A DNA stretch of 61,173 bases, taken from positions 17,994 to 79,166 of the forward strand of contig NZ_LSNE01000018.1 in the NCBI RefSeq assembly GCF_001565895.1, written 5' to 3'. A program made the translations under genes and the position numbers. Positions within the stretch are counted from its first letter, which is position 1; each line of letters begins with the position of its first letter. This stretch comes from Paraglaciecola hydrolytica. GTDB taxonomy: Bacteria; Pseudomonadota; Gammaproteobacteria; Enterobacterales; Alteromonadaceae. Below are positions 1-8,018 of the stretch, one piece after another. The notes under the pieces were generated by a model. The model was not told the DNA's origin and did not search any database. It saw nothing but the letters and a program-made list of their open reading frames with translations.

Positions 1-203
1 TAGGACATGACTGTAATGTTGTTCAATCATCTGAATACTGGTGTGCCACATTGTTCGGCAAGCACATCGATTTGATCTTCCCCGATTTTATAAACTCTAC
101 TTTTACTTTTGAATAGAACTTTTCTTACCCACTCATTTTTTGTTCGGCCGGGTAATCTGTTTGGTCCGCTATGGGCGTGAAGCAGCTGTGCATCTACATC
201 AGT
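1..203 (-). pseudogene. Decayed tyrosine recombinase (integrase) C-terminus, cut by the window edge
   Basis: On the minus strand an open stretch without a start codon runs from 203 towards position 1. It contains LAEQCGTPV near its end and then hits a TGA. In another frame the sequence continues as QMIEQHYSHVL to the window edge. The block G-T-x-V-x-M-I-E-x-H-Y-S-H is the catalytic-tyrosine region of phage-type integrases (established family pattern), so two frames together rebuild one integrase end with a frameshift around positions 20-25. Upstream the reading frame is closed by TAA at 204-206 and the usual R-H-x-x-R region is not recognisable. I read it as a relic of an integrated element. 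The remaining C-terminus lies outside the window. Confidence 0.5.
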
Positions 204-314
204 TTATATTAGTTACGTTTTAAATTGCCGCTTCTAGCACATCAAAACCAATTAGGCTGATTTCCAAGTAACATAAAATTTAAGTTAATGGCTGTTCTTC
301 CTTTTAAAAAGAAA

Positions 315-345
315 GATTCCGGCTAAAAACAACCGGAATGACGGG
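315..345. repeat. Intergenic hairpin repeat with ATTCCGG/CCGGAAT arms
   Basis: Inverted arms ATTCCGG (316-322) and CCGGAAT (333-339) surround a 10-nt A-rich loop and are followed by GACGGGGG. This form, a stem closed by CCGG followed by AATGACG, resembles short dispersed intergenic repeats of many proteobacteria. Only this copy was seen in the window, so the repeat identity is inference. Confidence 0.4.
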
Positions 346-374
346 GGTTGGATCATTTTAGCCAGTCAAACTGA

Positions 375-407
375 GTTCCAGCACGAGTGTTTGTCACTTG
401 CTAGAAC
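375..407 (-). terminator. Long imperfect hairpin downstream of rhlE
   Basis: Read on the minus strand, GTTCTAGCA-AGTG pairs with CACT-CG-TGCTGGAAC around a 5-nt loop (one G-U pair, a 2-nt bulge). It lies about 40 nt past the rhlE stop codon. There is no U-tract, so it may be an mRNA 3'-end stabiliser rather than an intrinsic terminator. Confidence 0.35.
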
Positions 408-445
408 TTAGATTGCTTGCTGGTTAAATTTATTGGGTTTTGGGC

Positions 446-1843
446 TTAACGTGAATACTGCTGGGCGCGTTTACCCTTCAGTACTTTCTTCTTGGGGCCT
501 GTGTCTTGTGCTGGTTTATTGGTCTTTTTCACTCGCGCTGGTTTTGGTGCACTAGGTTTATTTGACTCTTCACTCGACTTAGCACGACGTGGTTTACCTT
601 TAGCTTGGCCATCTTTTGAACTTTCTAAATCAATCACTGTTTCACTGGCGCGGTTTGAACGGCCTGAAAGTACCTTATTTGAAATGCTTTTTAACAATGA
701 GCCTCGGCTAGTCACTTCAAAACCTGCTTTAACGATGCGTTTAACGTCAGCACCTATCAGTTTTTGAATACGCTCAAGGGTTTGCTCTTCTTCACGGCTC
801 ACAAAAGAAATGGCATTACCTGAGGCGCCTGCGCGACCTGTACGACCTATACGATGCACGTAATCTTCTGGCAAATAAGGTAAGTTAAAATTAATTACAT
901 AATCCAAACCTTGAATATCAAGTCCACGGGCTGCGACTTCAGTGGCGATCAAGATCTGTAATTTACCCGATTTGAAATCAGCAATAGCACGGCGACGAGA
1001 ACCCTGACTTTTATCTCCATGACAAACAGCAGCCTCAATTTTGCTCTTTTTAAGCGCCGCTAATAATAAGTCTGCTTGCTCTTTGGTGCTGGTAAACACC
1101 AAGACTTGAAACCAGTTTTTTTCTTTTAACAAGGTTTCAAATAATTCGATTTTACGGCTTTCTTCTACCGGATACACAGCATGCCTGACGGTATCTGCAG
1201 TACTGTTAATTTTAGTTACGCGGATCTGTTGATGATCATGCAAAATCTTGTGGGATAGCTCGTTGACTGCCGGTGACGTGGTGGCTGAAAACAACAGAGT
1301 TTGACGTTTATCCGCTGTCATCTGCATTAACTTCATTACATCGGTAATAAAACCCATATCTAACATACGGTCAGCTTCATCTAGTACCACAAACTCGACG
1401 GCGGCTAATACCACGTTACCTAAGGTAATATGCTCTAACAAACGGCCAGGGGTTGAGATCACTATATCAACTCCAGCATTCAATTTGTTGGCTTGTCCAC
1501 CCATTTTAACGCCACCGTATAATGCCGTAACACTGATCGGTACAAACTGCGCGTAACTGGTAATAGAAACTGCGAGTTGCTCAGCTAACTCACGAGTTGG
1601 CGTTAAGATCAAAGCACGAGGACGACGTGCCACTACTTCTTTGGGTTTATCTAACATGAGTTGCAGTATGGGTATTGCAAAAGCGGCGGTTTTACCGGTA
1701 CCGGTTTGTGCTGTGACTTGTAAGTCTTTTCCACGACGGGCAGGCACAATCGCCTGAATTTGTACGGGTGTCATTGTACTGTAGCCACATTCAGTAATGC
1801 CGCGTTGCAGCTCAGGGGCTAGATCTAAAGATGAAAATTGCAT
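446..1843 (-). CDS. rhlE: ATP-dependent DEAD-box RNA helicase, RhlE type
   Basis: This 465-residue cytoplasmic RNA helicase unwinds short RNA duplexes during ribosome assembly and RNA turnover. All helicase motifs are visible in order: Q-motif (GYSTMTPVQIQAI, about 20-32), motif I AQTGTGKT, Ia PTRELAEQ, Ib TPGRLLEH, motif II DEADRMLDMGF, motif III SATT, IV VFTSTKEQ, V ATEVAARGLDIQGLD and VI HRIGRTGRAG. The roughly 80-residue tail is rich in Lys/Arg/Ser, as usual for RhlE. The gene stands alone on the minus strand. A second DEAD-box helicase, srmB, lies at 41272; core sequence and tail separate the two. RhlE rather than another DEAD protein is inferred from overall similarity to the family. 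Confidence 0.9.
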   Translation of the reverse strand: MQFSSLDLAPELQRGITECGYSTMTPVQIQAIVPARRGKDLQVTAQTGTGKTAAFAIPILQLMLDKPKEVVARRPRALILTPTRELAEQLAVSITSYAQFVPISVTALYGGVKMGGQANKLNAGVDIVISTPGRLLEHITLGNVVLAAVEFVVLDEADRMLDMGFITDVMKLMQMTADKRQTLLFSATTSPAVNELSHKILHDHQQIRVTKINSTADTVRHAVYPVEESRKIELFETLLKEKNWFQVLVFTSTKEQADLLLAALKKSKIEAAVCHGDKSQGSRRRAIADFKSGKLQILIATEVAARGLDIQGLDYVINFNLPYLPEDYVHRIGRTGRAGASGNAISFVSREEEQTLERIQKLIGADVKRIVKAGFEVTSRGSLLKSISNKVLSGRSNRASETVIDLESSKDGQAKGKPRRAKSSEESNKPSAPKPARVKKTNKPAQDTGPKKKVLKGKRAQQYSR

Positions 1844-2090
1844 AAGAGTTCCTCTGTAGAAGCGCTACAGTCAAAAAAACGAGGGCGGAATATACAGTAT
1901 TTCAGCAGTATAGGTGAGTAATGATTGTAATTTTGGGTGATTTTTATGCAATTTTGTTGTTGGAGCAAGATAGAAATAGCGAAGAATACAGACTTTATTA
2001 AAAAGCGCGTACTAAACACGATTTTTATCGACGATAAGTTATCGCCAAAGACGTAATGCCTATCACGAATTATCTGGCGATTTATTATGT

Positions 2091-2450
2091 TTAACTCGGT
2101 AAAGCCAAACGTTTATCCCAATCACCTTGATGGCCTTTGTGACAGGCTTCTTCGCTATCAAAAAATACATTACGTCGTGGGTCTTTTAATAAGATCCCCG
2201 CTTTAAGCAGTTGTTTGTGAGTTAATTTACGCAGGTAGGCATCTTGTTGTTCAGCTTTGGCATCACTTATTTGTTGCTCGGTCAAAAACACAAAAGTCAC
2301 CACTAAACTTCCAGGGAAATTGCTGTAATCAGCTCTGTGAGTCAACCAGTCAAAACCACTGACCTTTTGTTTAGCCTCTTCACATACTTTAGTGAGGGCC
2401 TTGACGACATTGTCATCAAGCTTTTTGATAGTTGACTTCACAGCAGCCAT
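2091..2450 (-). CDS. Conserved small cytoplasmic protein of unknown function, co-transcribed with ppnP
   Basis: This 119-residue soluble protein has no signal peptide or membrane segment. The N-terminal half is Lys-rich and predicted helical (VKALTKVCEEAKQKVSG), the middle is beta-like (GSLVVTFVFLT), and the C-terminus has a charged segment ending in KGHQGDWDKRLALPS. It begins 4 nt after the ppnP stop codon, so the two are very probably one transcript. I do not recognise a characterised family. Similar marine-bacterial proteins are often loosely labelled Fis-like regulators, but no helix-turn-helix is evident here, so I do not adopt that label. Confidence 0.7.
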   Translation of the reverse strand: MAAVKSTIKKLDDNVVKALTKVCEEAKQKVSGFDWLTHRADYSNFPGSLVVTFVFLTEQQISDAKAEQQDAYLRKLTHKQLLKAGILLKDPRRNVFFDSEEACHKGHQGDWDKRLALPS

Positions 2451-2454
2451 TTAA

Positions 2455-2739
2455 CTATTTACCATAAGTACAAAGGTAGGCGGTATCAACCGTCACTTTA
2501 ACTTGGAATTTAACATTAGCTTCAACCGTAAAAACCTGACTAGTACTAAAGGTTTGCCATTCAGTTTGACCAGGTAACAATACCGTTAAGGCACCACTTA
2601 CCACTGTCATCGTTTCAAACTGACTAGTACCAAACTCATACTCACCCGGAGCCATTACACCAACAGTAGCAGGCAAGGTAGCCGTTTGAAACGCCATAGA
2701 AGTGACGTTGCCGTTGAAATATTCATTAACTTTAAACAT
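2455..2739 (-). CDS. ppnP: Pyrimidine/purine nucleoside phosphorylase PpnP (YaiE family)
   Basis: PpnP cleaves nucleosides with phosphate to base plus ribose-1-phosphate, with broad specificity for purine and pyrimidine nucleosides. The 94-residue length is exactly that of the family (DUF1255, a single cupin barrel). Diagnostic segments are visible: VNEYFNGNV at the start, [20 protein letters not shown], the glycine turn GALTVLLPG and the beta strand [15 protein letters not shown] at the C-terminus. The start at 2739 matches the conserved MFKVNEYF opening. It is the first gene of a two-gene unit with the 119-residue protein. Confidence 0.9.
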   Translation of the reverse strand: MFKVNEYFNGNVTSMAFQTATLPATVGVMAPGEYEFGTSQFETMTVVSGALTVLLPGQTEWQTFSTSQVFTVEANVKFQVKVTVDTAYLCTYGK

Positions 2740-2908
2740 GTTGTTATTCCTATCAAAACTAAAAATGGCGGCTAATCTAGCAGAAGTCTTGTGTTAAAAG
2801 AACCACCATAAAACTACAACATATTACTATTTAGTTGTTTTATATTGTCAGACAAGCTCATTAAATGACGAAATACACTGACTTATACTTACATTTCCAT
2901 CAGGTCAT

Positions 2909-3916
2909 TTAATTTATAAAGTCTAATATCGAAATTGCCACTTCATTGGGCTTTGCCATAGTAAGGTCGTGCCCTGCCCCAGAGATCAGTTTTGTTTTTA
3001 TCATTGGCGCAACAGTCTTTAATCTATGTAACACCAAGTCCGCTGAATATATTTTTTCGTTTTCACCCACAACAAAAAGCACAGGCACCTTTAGATTTGC
3101 TAATTCCTGATCGGTAAACACGTTGGGGTAAACCATTTGTCTGGATGTAAAACTGCGTATGGCTAAATAGGCTTCATCGATGTGTTCATTTAACAACTGG
3201 CGTTTCTCTTGCCCTTGAAGGTAAGTATCTTGAGCAAGCCAATACATAAAACGCTTGGTAAAATATTGTGAAGGCAACATCACTGAAACAGCTCTAGCAA
3301 TAAAACTGTTAGACAAATGAGCCACCACCCCTGCAGGAGCAAGCAGTACAACTTTCTCAAGCTGGTCAGGATAGTGCTGAGCGTATTGTGCAGCAATCCA
3401 CCCACCATATGACAAACCAACCATATTGACTTTTTGCAGTGGAGAAATTTGCTGAATAACCTCATTCAGCCAAAGTATGTAATTCTCTGCTTTACTAAAT
3501 TCTTGCTGAGGTACGCTACGACCATTATCAAACATAATATCCACCGCAAATACTTTATGCTCTGTACTCAGTTTTGCGATTATGCTCATCCACTGCAGAG
3601 AGTTTCCTCCAGAACCATGTAATAACACGATTGGGGAGGAGTTTTCTGCTCCTGATATTCGGATAAAAGTTTTTCCTTGTGAGGTTTCGATTATTAATTC
3701 TGACGATGCAACTGGCCATTTTAGAGCCCGTTTGTCATAGACCTCTAGGTATTCACTTTTAGCCTTTATACTTTTAAACGGATGATAAGGTGAATTAAAG
3801 TTTACTGGCTGTGGCGTCAACCAATAACCAACAGCGACTATGGCCAAAATCAACATGACTAGGGTTAAAATGAGCCGAATACACCAACGTTTGAGGGTTT
3901 GTAGTTTGAGTTTCAT
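2909..3916 (-). CDS. Membrane-anchored alpha/beta hydrolase
   Basis: This 335-residue alpha/beta-fold hydrolase has an N-terminal membrane anchor (about residues 13-31, LILTLVMLILAIVAVGYW). The oxyanion-hole motif is HGSGGNS, the nucleophile elbow GLSYGG (Ser at x in G-x-S-x-G), a candidate acid lies in the VVGENEKIYSADL region, and the catalytic His is in GAGHDLTM near the C-terminus. The substrate cannot be told from sequence; esterase, lipase and peptidase members share this layout. A good ribosome site (GGAG, 7 nt before ATG) supports the start. One nucleotide separates it from the upstream membrane gene, so it is the last gene of a three-gene minus-strand unit. Confidence 0.8.
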   Translation of the reverse strand: MKLKLQTLKRWCIRLILTLVMLILAIVAVGYWLTPQPVNFNSPYHPFKSIKAKSEYLEVYDKRALKWPVASSELIIETSQGKTFIRISGAENSSPIVLLHGSGGNSLQWMSIIAKLSTEHKVFAVDIMFDNGRSVPQQEFSKAENYILWLNEVIQQISPLQKVNMVGLSYGGWIAAQYAQHYPDQLEKVVLLAPAGVVAHLSNSFIARAVSVMLPSQYFTKRFMYWLAQDTYLQGQEKRQLLNEHIDEAYLAIRSFTSRQMVYPNVFTDQELANLKVPVLFVVGENEKIYSADLVLHRLKTVAPMIKTKLISGAGHDLTMAKPNEVAISILDFIN

Positions 3917-3917
3917 G

Positions 3918-4190
3918 CTATTTCTCCCTAGGCTGATGTTTATTGTTGCGATCTAAAGGATCACCCTTCTCATCCTGTTGTTTTTTTACCTCTTGTTTAC
4001 GCTCAACAATTGCCTCGATAGTTTGCTGCGCTCTTGGATCGGGCAATAACATCTGTACCAATAAACCAATGGCAATCGCTCCACTACGGCGTTTTTTAGC
4101 CCACGACGTTAATTTAATACATAGTAAAATAAAGATGACAAACATCATCCACGGCAATAGCGCTAACAAAATCATTAATAAATTGTGCAT
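3918..4190 (-). CDS. Small single-helix membrane protein, unknown function
   Basis: This 90-residue protein has one hydrophobic helix (LLMILLALLPWMMFVIFILLCIKL) followed by a cytosolic, highly charged tail (KKRRSG, then RKQEVKKQQDEKGDPLDRNNKHQPREK). I start it at the ATG at 4190, preceded by AGGA at a suitable distance; a longer reading would need a TTG at 4208. It lies between the exported 145-residue protein and the alpha/beta hydrolase, 1 nt before the latter. No family recognised. Confidence 0.6.
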   Translation of the reverse strand: MHNLLMILLALLPWMMFVIFILLCIKLTSWAKKRRSGAIAIGLLVQMLLPDPRAQQTIEAIVERKQEVKKQQDEKGDPLDRNNKHQPREK

Positions 4191-4253
4191 ATTTTTCCTG
4201 CTTAACAAATTGAATAAAATAAAGGCCTCAGGCCAAGTAAACTTTATTGGGTG

Positions 4254-4691
4254 TTAAGCGAAATACTGCGGTTCGTGACTCTCGTTCGAGTATTGATGAG
4301 AATAAAAATAGATGGTTGTATTAAGCACAGCATTAAGCTGCTGTTTAATACTCAATTGATGTGAAAACCAGTTGTTAATGTTGTGCTGATATTGGTGTTT
4401 ATCGTTATGGAGTAACTTTGTATAGTTAAGGCTCTGCCAGAAAAGTCTACTCACTACATTTTGCATTGCTGCAGTTGCAAAGGAGCCTGATAGTGAATTT
4501 TGACTCGTTTTTTGCCATTGGATAGGTTCGAGTTTGGCTATAGGCAGCTCAACAACACTAAGTGGTATGTGTGTAGGGGCGCGTTCTTCTGGTGTTTGTG
4601 TTTGCTCTTGCGCCAATAACACCAAAGAGATAGAGGAAAATACCGCGACAAAAAATGCGATAAGGCAAAACTTAAATGTTTGTTTGAACAT
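4254..4691 (-). CDS. Exported hypothetical protein
   Basis: This 145-residue protein has an N-terminal signal sequence (MFKQTFKFCLIAFFVAVFSSISLVLLAQE, probable cleavage after AQ). The remainder is a Gln/Asn/His-rich, moderately polar domain with no recognisable catalytic motif. It is the first gene of a presumed three-gene unit with a small membrane protein and a membrane-anchored hydrolase, so an envelope role is likely but unknown. Confidence 0.6.
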   Translation of the reverse strand: MFKQTFKFCLIAFFVAVFSSISLVLLAQEQTQTPEERAPTHIPLSVVELPIAKLEPIQWQKTSQNSLSGSFATAAMQNVVSRLFWQSLNYTKLLHNDKHQYQHNINNWFSHQLSIKQQLNAVLNTTIYFYSHQYSNESHEPQYFA

Positions 4692-4829
4692 AACTTGCCT
4701 CCTCTCTATTGGTTTACTCTACTATGGTTGCCTTTACTGTTTTTTCAATAGGATTAATGGGCACACTTAATACAAAAAATAGTAGTATTAACTTCATGGC
4801 TTTTTTATTCACTCAACAAGAATCTATTT

Positions 4830-5564
4830 ATGCTTATCCAACAACATATAACCGACATCCCAACAGCCACAGGCACGATGCGCACTACTGTGTATCGCCC
4901 CCAACAAGCTGGGCAGTTTAATGCCATTATTTTTTATTCAGAGATTTTTCAACAAACAGGTCCCATAGCTCGCAGTGCAGCTATCCTTGCAGGCCACGGT
5001 TTTGTGGTCTTGGTACCTGAGATTTTTCATGAATTCAACCCCATAGGCACCGTATTAGCCTATGATGACGCAGGTAAAGATAAAGGAAATGCCGACAAAT
5101 TTGCTAAACCATTAGAGCATCATGACAGTGATACCGTGGCAATGATCAGCTACCTGCAAGAACAGTCATTTTTTGCCTCGAAAGTATTTAGCATGGGTGT
5201 ATGTATTGGTGGTCATTTAGCCTTTAGAGCGGCACTTAATGCACAGATCAAAGGAGCCTTTTGTTTATATCCCACTGATATTCATTCTAATACCCTGCCC
5301 TGTGCAAATGGTAATGACTCTCTAAGTCGTTGTGGAGATATCCAAGGCCCATTATTTTTAGTTTTTGGCAAACAAGACCCTCATGTAAGCCCAGAAGGTA
5401 GAAAGCTTATTTATCAAACCCTTAGCGACCAGCAACGGGAGTTCACTTGGTTAGAAGTCAACGCCCAACATGCCTTTATGCGCGATGAAGGCGAGCGTTA
5501 TGATGCGGCACAAGCTTTACGCTGTTATCTGATGGCCATTGAATTTTTTCAGCAAATTAGCTAA
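4830..5564 (+). CDS. Dienelactone hydrolase family protein
   Basis: This 244-residue cytoplasmic alpha/beta hydrolase is of the dienelactone hydrolase (DLH) type. The triad is visible: nucleophilic Cys in the elbow MGVCIGGH (G-x-C-x-G rather than the serine form), Asp in VFGKQDPHVSP, and His in NAQHAFMRDEGERYD. Family members hydrolyse cyclic lactones such as dienelactone in chloroaromatic breakdown; most chromosomal copies act on unknown esters. No aromatic-degradation genes are nearby, so the substrate is open. The next gene starts 6 nt downstream, suggesting co-transcription with an exported metallopeptidase-like protein. Confidence 0.85.
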   Translation: MLIQQHITDIPTATGTMRTTVYRPQQAGQFNAIIFYSEIFQQTGPIARSAAILAGHGFVVLVPEIFHEFNPIGTVLAYDDAGKDKGNADKFAKPLEHHDSDTVAMISYLQEQSFFASKVFSMGVCIGGHLAFRAALNAQIKGAFCLYPTDIHSNTLPCANGNDSLSRCGDIQGPLFLVFGKQDPHVSPEGRKLIYQTLSDQQREFTWLEVNAQHAFMRDEGERYDAAQALRCYLMAIEFFQQIS

Positions 5565-5570
5565 GCCGAC

Positions 5571-6476
5571 ATGGGGGTTGCTGACTTCATTAAACATCTA
5601 AAACAGGTAGTATTTACCTGTTTTGTGTTTATCTTTTTGTCAAATGCAGCCGCAGCAGATGACAGCATTCCAAATCAGTCTGCCTATCAACGTGCCACAA
5701 CTCCTACACAAAAAGCCACGATAGATCAGTTTCGTATCCATGGTTTAAGCGCATTTGCCAAAGCGCCCCAAGAAGTATTAAGGCAATGGTTAAAAACAGG
5801 TGTTAATGCCACACGTACAACCTTGGGTATTTATCCACGCCCACTGGAATTATACGTTTACCCTAAAAAATCCAATCAGCCTGTGCCTTGGGCACATACT
5901 CGGCGGGATAAACATGAAAGCATTCATTTTTATGTGGATACGCAGTTTTCGCTAGAAAGTTTTGTAGCTGACTGGACGGTGTACCACGAGATGGCGCATA
6001 TGGCGATCCCCTTTGTAGGTGAAGACTATGCGTGGTTTTCCGAGGGTTTTGCCAGTTATATGCAGTATCAGATTATGGCGCAAAATGGCATGTTAACCTT
6101 GCCCATCGAGCAAGCTTATGCAAACAAAATAGGCCCGCAGCTAAAATGGTTTCAAAGTGACAGCAACGCAGCTTTTATCGCCACTCACCTAATGAAAAAA
6201 CGCCAGTTTCCAGCAGCTTATTGGGGCGCTGCTTGGTTTTTTGTATTGGCAGACACACAACTTAGGAATAAACATCAGCTCACATTGACTCAAGTCATCA
6301 GCCGTTATCAGCAGGCGGGCCGCCGCACCGACGACAGTATTCAAGCGCTGTTAAGTTCGCTGGATACGCTGATAAGCGATACATTGTTTAATGACCTGCT
6401 CATACAATTTGAGCAGCAGCCAGCCCATACGCTTTACCCTGTCGACTGGTCAGAGCCAAGTCAAAAAGCGGATTAA
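5571..6476 (+). CDS. Exported HExxH zinc metallopeptidase-like protein
   Basis: This 301-residue protein has a signal peptide (cleavage near SNAAAADDS, residue 29-30). A gluzincin-type zinc site is evident: HEMAH at residues 139-143 followed 15 residues later by E158 in AWFSEGFASYMQ, giving two His ligands, the catalytic Glu and a third Glu ligand. This is the M1/M61-like 'peptidase MA' arrangement. No peptidase of this exact type is recognised by name, so substrate and localisation (periplasm or surface) are inference. It follows the DLH gene by 6 nt and precedes an M16 peptidase pair, making a run of proteolytic envelope genes. Confidence 0.75.
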   Translation: MGVADFIKHLKQVVFTCFVFIFLSNAAAADDSIPNQSAYQRATTPTQKATIDQFRIHGLSAFAKAPQEVLRQWLKTGVNATRTTLGIYPRPLELYVYPKKSNQPVPWAHTRRDKHESIHFYVDTQFSLESFVADWTVYHEMAHMAIPFVGEDYAWFSEGFASYMQYQIMAQNGMLTLPIEQAYANKIGPQLKWFQSDSNAAFIATHLMKKRQFPAAYWGAAWFFVLADTQLRNKHQLTLTQVISRYQQAGRRTDDSIQALLSSLDTLISDTLFNDLLIQFEQQPAHTLYPVDWSEPSQKAD

Positions 6477-6552
6477 ATCAATAACTTGTCGCTGCTAACA
6501 GGAATGTCTATATTGAGGAGTCTTTAATCTAAAACTCAATATGGAGATCAAC

Positions 6553-8016
6553 ATGCTTTTAGATAACACCGCGCTACGTCTGCTGCTTAGTACTTTGTTG
6601 CTGAGCTTAGGTGTATTGCAAGGCTGTAAACCCAACAATAACGACGACACTTTAGCCAATCAATTAGCTGACAAGGCCTCAGAAGTGAGTAGCCCCGTCA
6701 GTTTTAATGTGCCAGTTCATTACTCAACCTTGGACAATGGCTTAAAAGTGGTGATCTCACCCGACACTACCTCACCGGTTGCCGTGGTAGGAGTGTATTA
6801 CCATATTGGCTTTCGCATAGAGCCTAAAGATCGCACAGGCTTTGCCCACTTGTTTGAACATATGATGTTTCAAGGCTCAGAAAATCTGGGCAAGATGGAA
6901 TTTATCAGCTTAGTGCAAAACAATGGCGGTGTGCTCAATGGCTCTACTCGTTTTGACTACACCAACTATTTCGAAATTGTACCGGCGCACAAACTCGAAA
7001 CCATGTTATGGGCAGAGGCCGACCGTATGCGCGGTTTGGCTATTACTCAGGAAAATCTGACTAATCAGCAAGGTGTGGTAAAAAACGAAGTCAAAGTTAA
7101 CGTACTTAATCAGCCATATGGGGGCTTTCCGTGGTTAGATATGCCGCAATATGCCTTTAACAATTGGTATAACTCACACAACTTTTATGGTGATCTTGCT
7201 GACTTGGATGCGGCAACGCTTGAAGACGTAAACGACTTTTTTAAACAATATTATGCCCCCAATAATGCAGTGGTAGTGGTGGTTGGTGATGTGGATATAG
7301 ACCACACCTTAACACTGATCAAAAACTACTTTGCTGATATCCCCTCTGCGCCGATGGCGGCCAAACCTGACTTAACTGAGTTGCGTCAGGAGCAGGAAAA
7401 GCGCTTTAACAAATTTGATAAACTTGCGCCTAAACCAGCCTTTGCCCTCGCTTATAAAATGCCGCCCCGTAATACGCCTGAGTATTTTGCCATGGGCATC
7501 ATCGATCAATTGTTGGTGCAAGGCAGTGACAGTTTGATGCATCAGGAACTGGTAAAAAACAAACAAATTACTGGCGATGTGGGTGGTGGTATTAACTATC
7601 TGCTAGGCAACATGTTTAATTACGATGGCCCAATGTTATGGATGAGCTCATTTACCCATGACGAGCAACACAGTCAGCAAGCGATTATCTCTGCGGTGGA
7701 TGGCGTGATTGCTCAGCTCAGTGAAATGCCTATCCCACAAGAGTCTATTGATCGTGCTCTGGTGAAGTTACGTTCTGCCTTATTTGATGAAGTGGACAGT
7801 TTTTATGGTTTTGGCAAACTGGATTTACTCGCCAGTTTTGCCCTGTTTGACAACAATCCCGCACGCATTAACGAGCTCGAAGCTCAGTTTAAAGCGGTCA
7901 CACCTGAATTAATCAAATCAACGGTAAAAGAATACCTACGTGCCACTAACCGCACTATTTTAACGGTAACGCCCGGTGAAGAGCCCGTGGCAGGCACTAA
8001 CAAACAAGGAGAATAA
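6553..8016 (+). CDS. M16 family zinc peptidase lipoprotein (catalytic subunit)
   Basis: This 487-residue insulinase/pitrilysin-family protein carries the inverted zinc motif HxxEH (H99-L-F-E102-H103) and a downstream Glu ligand region VKNEVKVNV. A lipobox LQGC with Cys25 indicates a lipoprotein. I choose ATG 6553 because GGAG at 6543-6546 sits 6 nt upstream; the in-frame ATG at 6541 would place that ribosome site inside the gene. In the family such proteins degrade peptides in the periplasm as heterodimers with a non-catalytic homologue, which is exactly what follows 2 nt downstream. Confidence 0.9.
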   Translation: MLLDNTALRLLLSTLLLSLGVLQGCKPNNNDDTLANQLADKASEVSSPVSFNVPVHYSTLDNGLKVVISPDTTSPVAVVGVYYHIGFRIEPKDRTGFAHLFEHMMFQGSENLGKMEFISLVQNNGGVLNGSTRFDYTNYFEIVPAHKLETMLWAEADRMRGLAITQENLTNQQGVVKNEVKVNVLNQPYGGFPWLDMPQYAFNNWYNSHNFYGDLADLDAATLEDVNDFFKQYYAPNNAVVVVVGDVDIDHTLTLIKNYFADIPSAPMAAKPDLTELRQEQEKRFNKFDKLAPKPAFALAYKMPPRNTPEYFAMGIIDQLLVQGSDSLMHQELVKNKQITGDVGGGINYLLGNMFNYDGPMLWMSSFTHDEQHSQQAIISAVDGVIAQLSEMPIPQESIDRALVKLRSALFDEVDSFYGFGKLDLLASFALFDNNPARINELEAQFKAVTPELIKSTVKEYLRATNRTILTVTPGEEPVAGTNKQGE

Positions 8017-8018
8017 AC

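Noticed and set aside
1825-2019. 64-codon minus-strand open frame overlapping the start of rhlE
   Set aside because: It overlaps rhlE's own 5' end, has no ribosome site and shows composition of AT-rich non-coding sequence.
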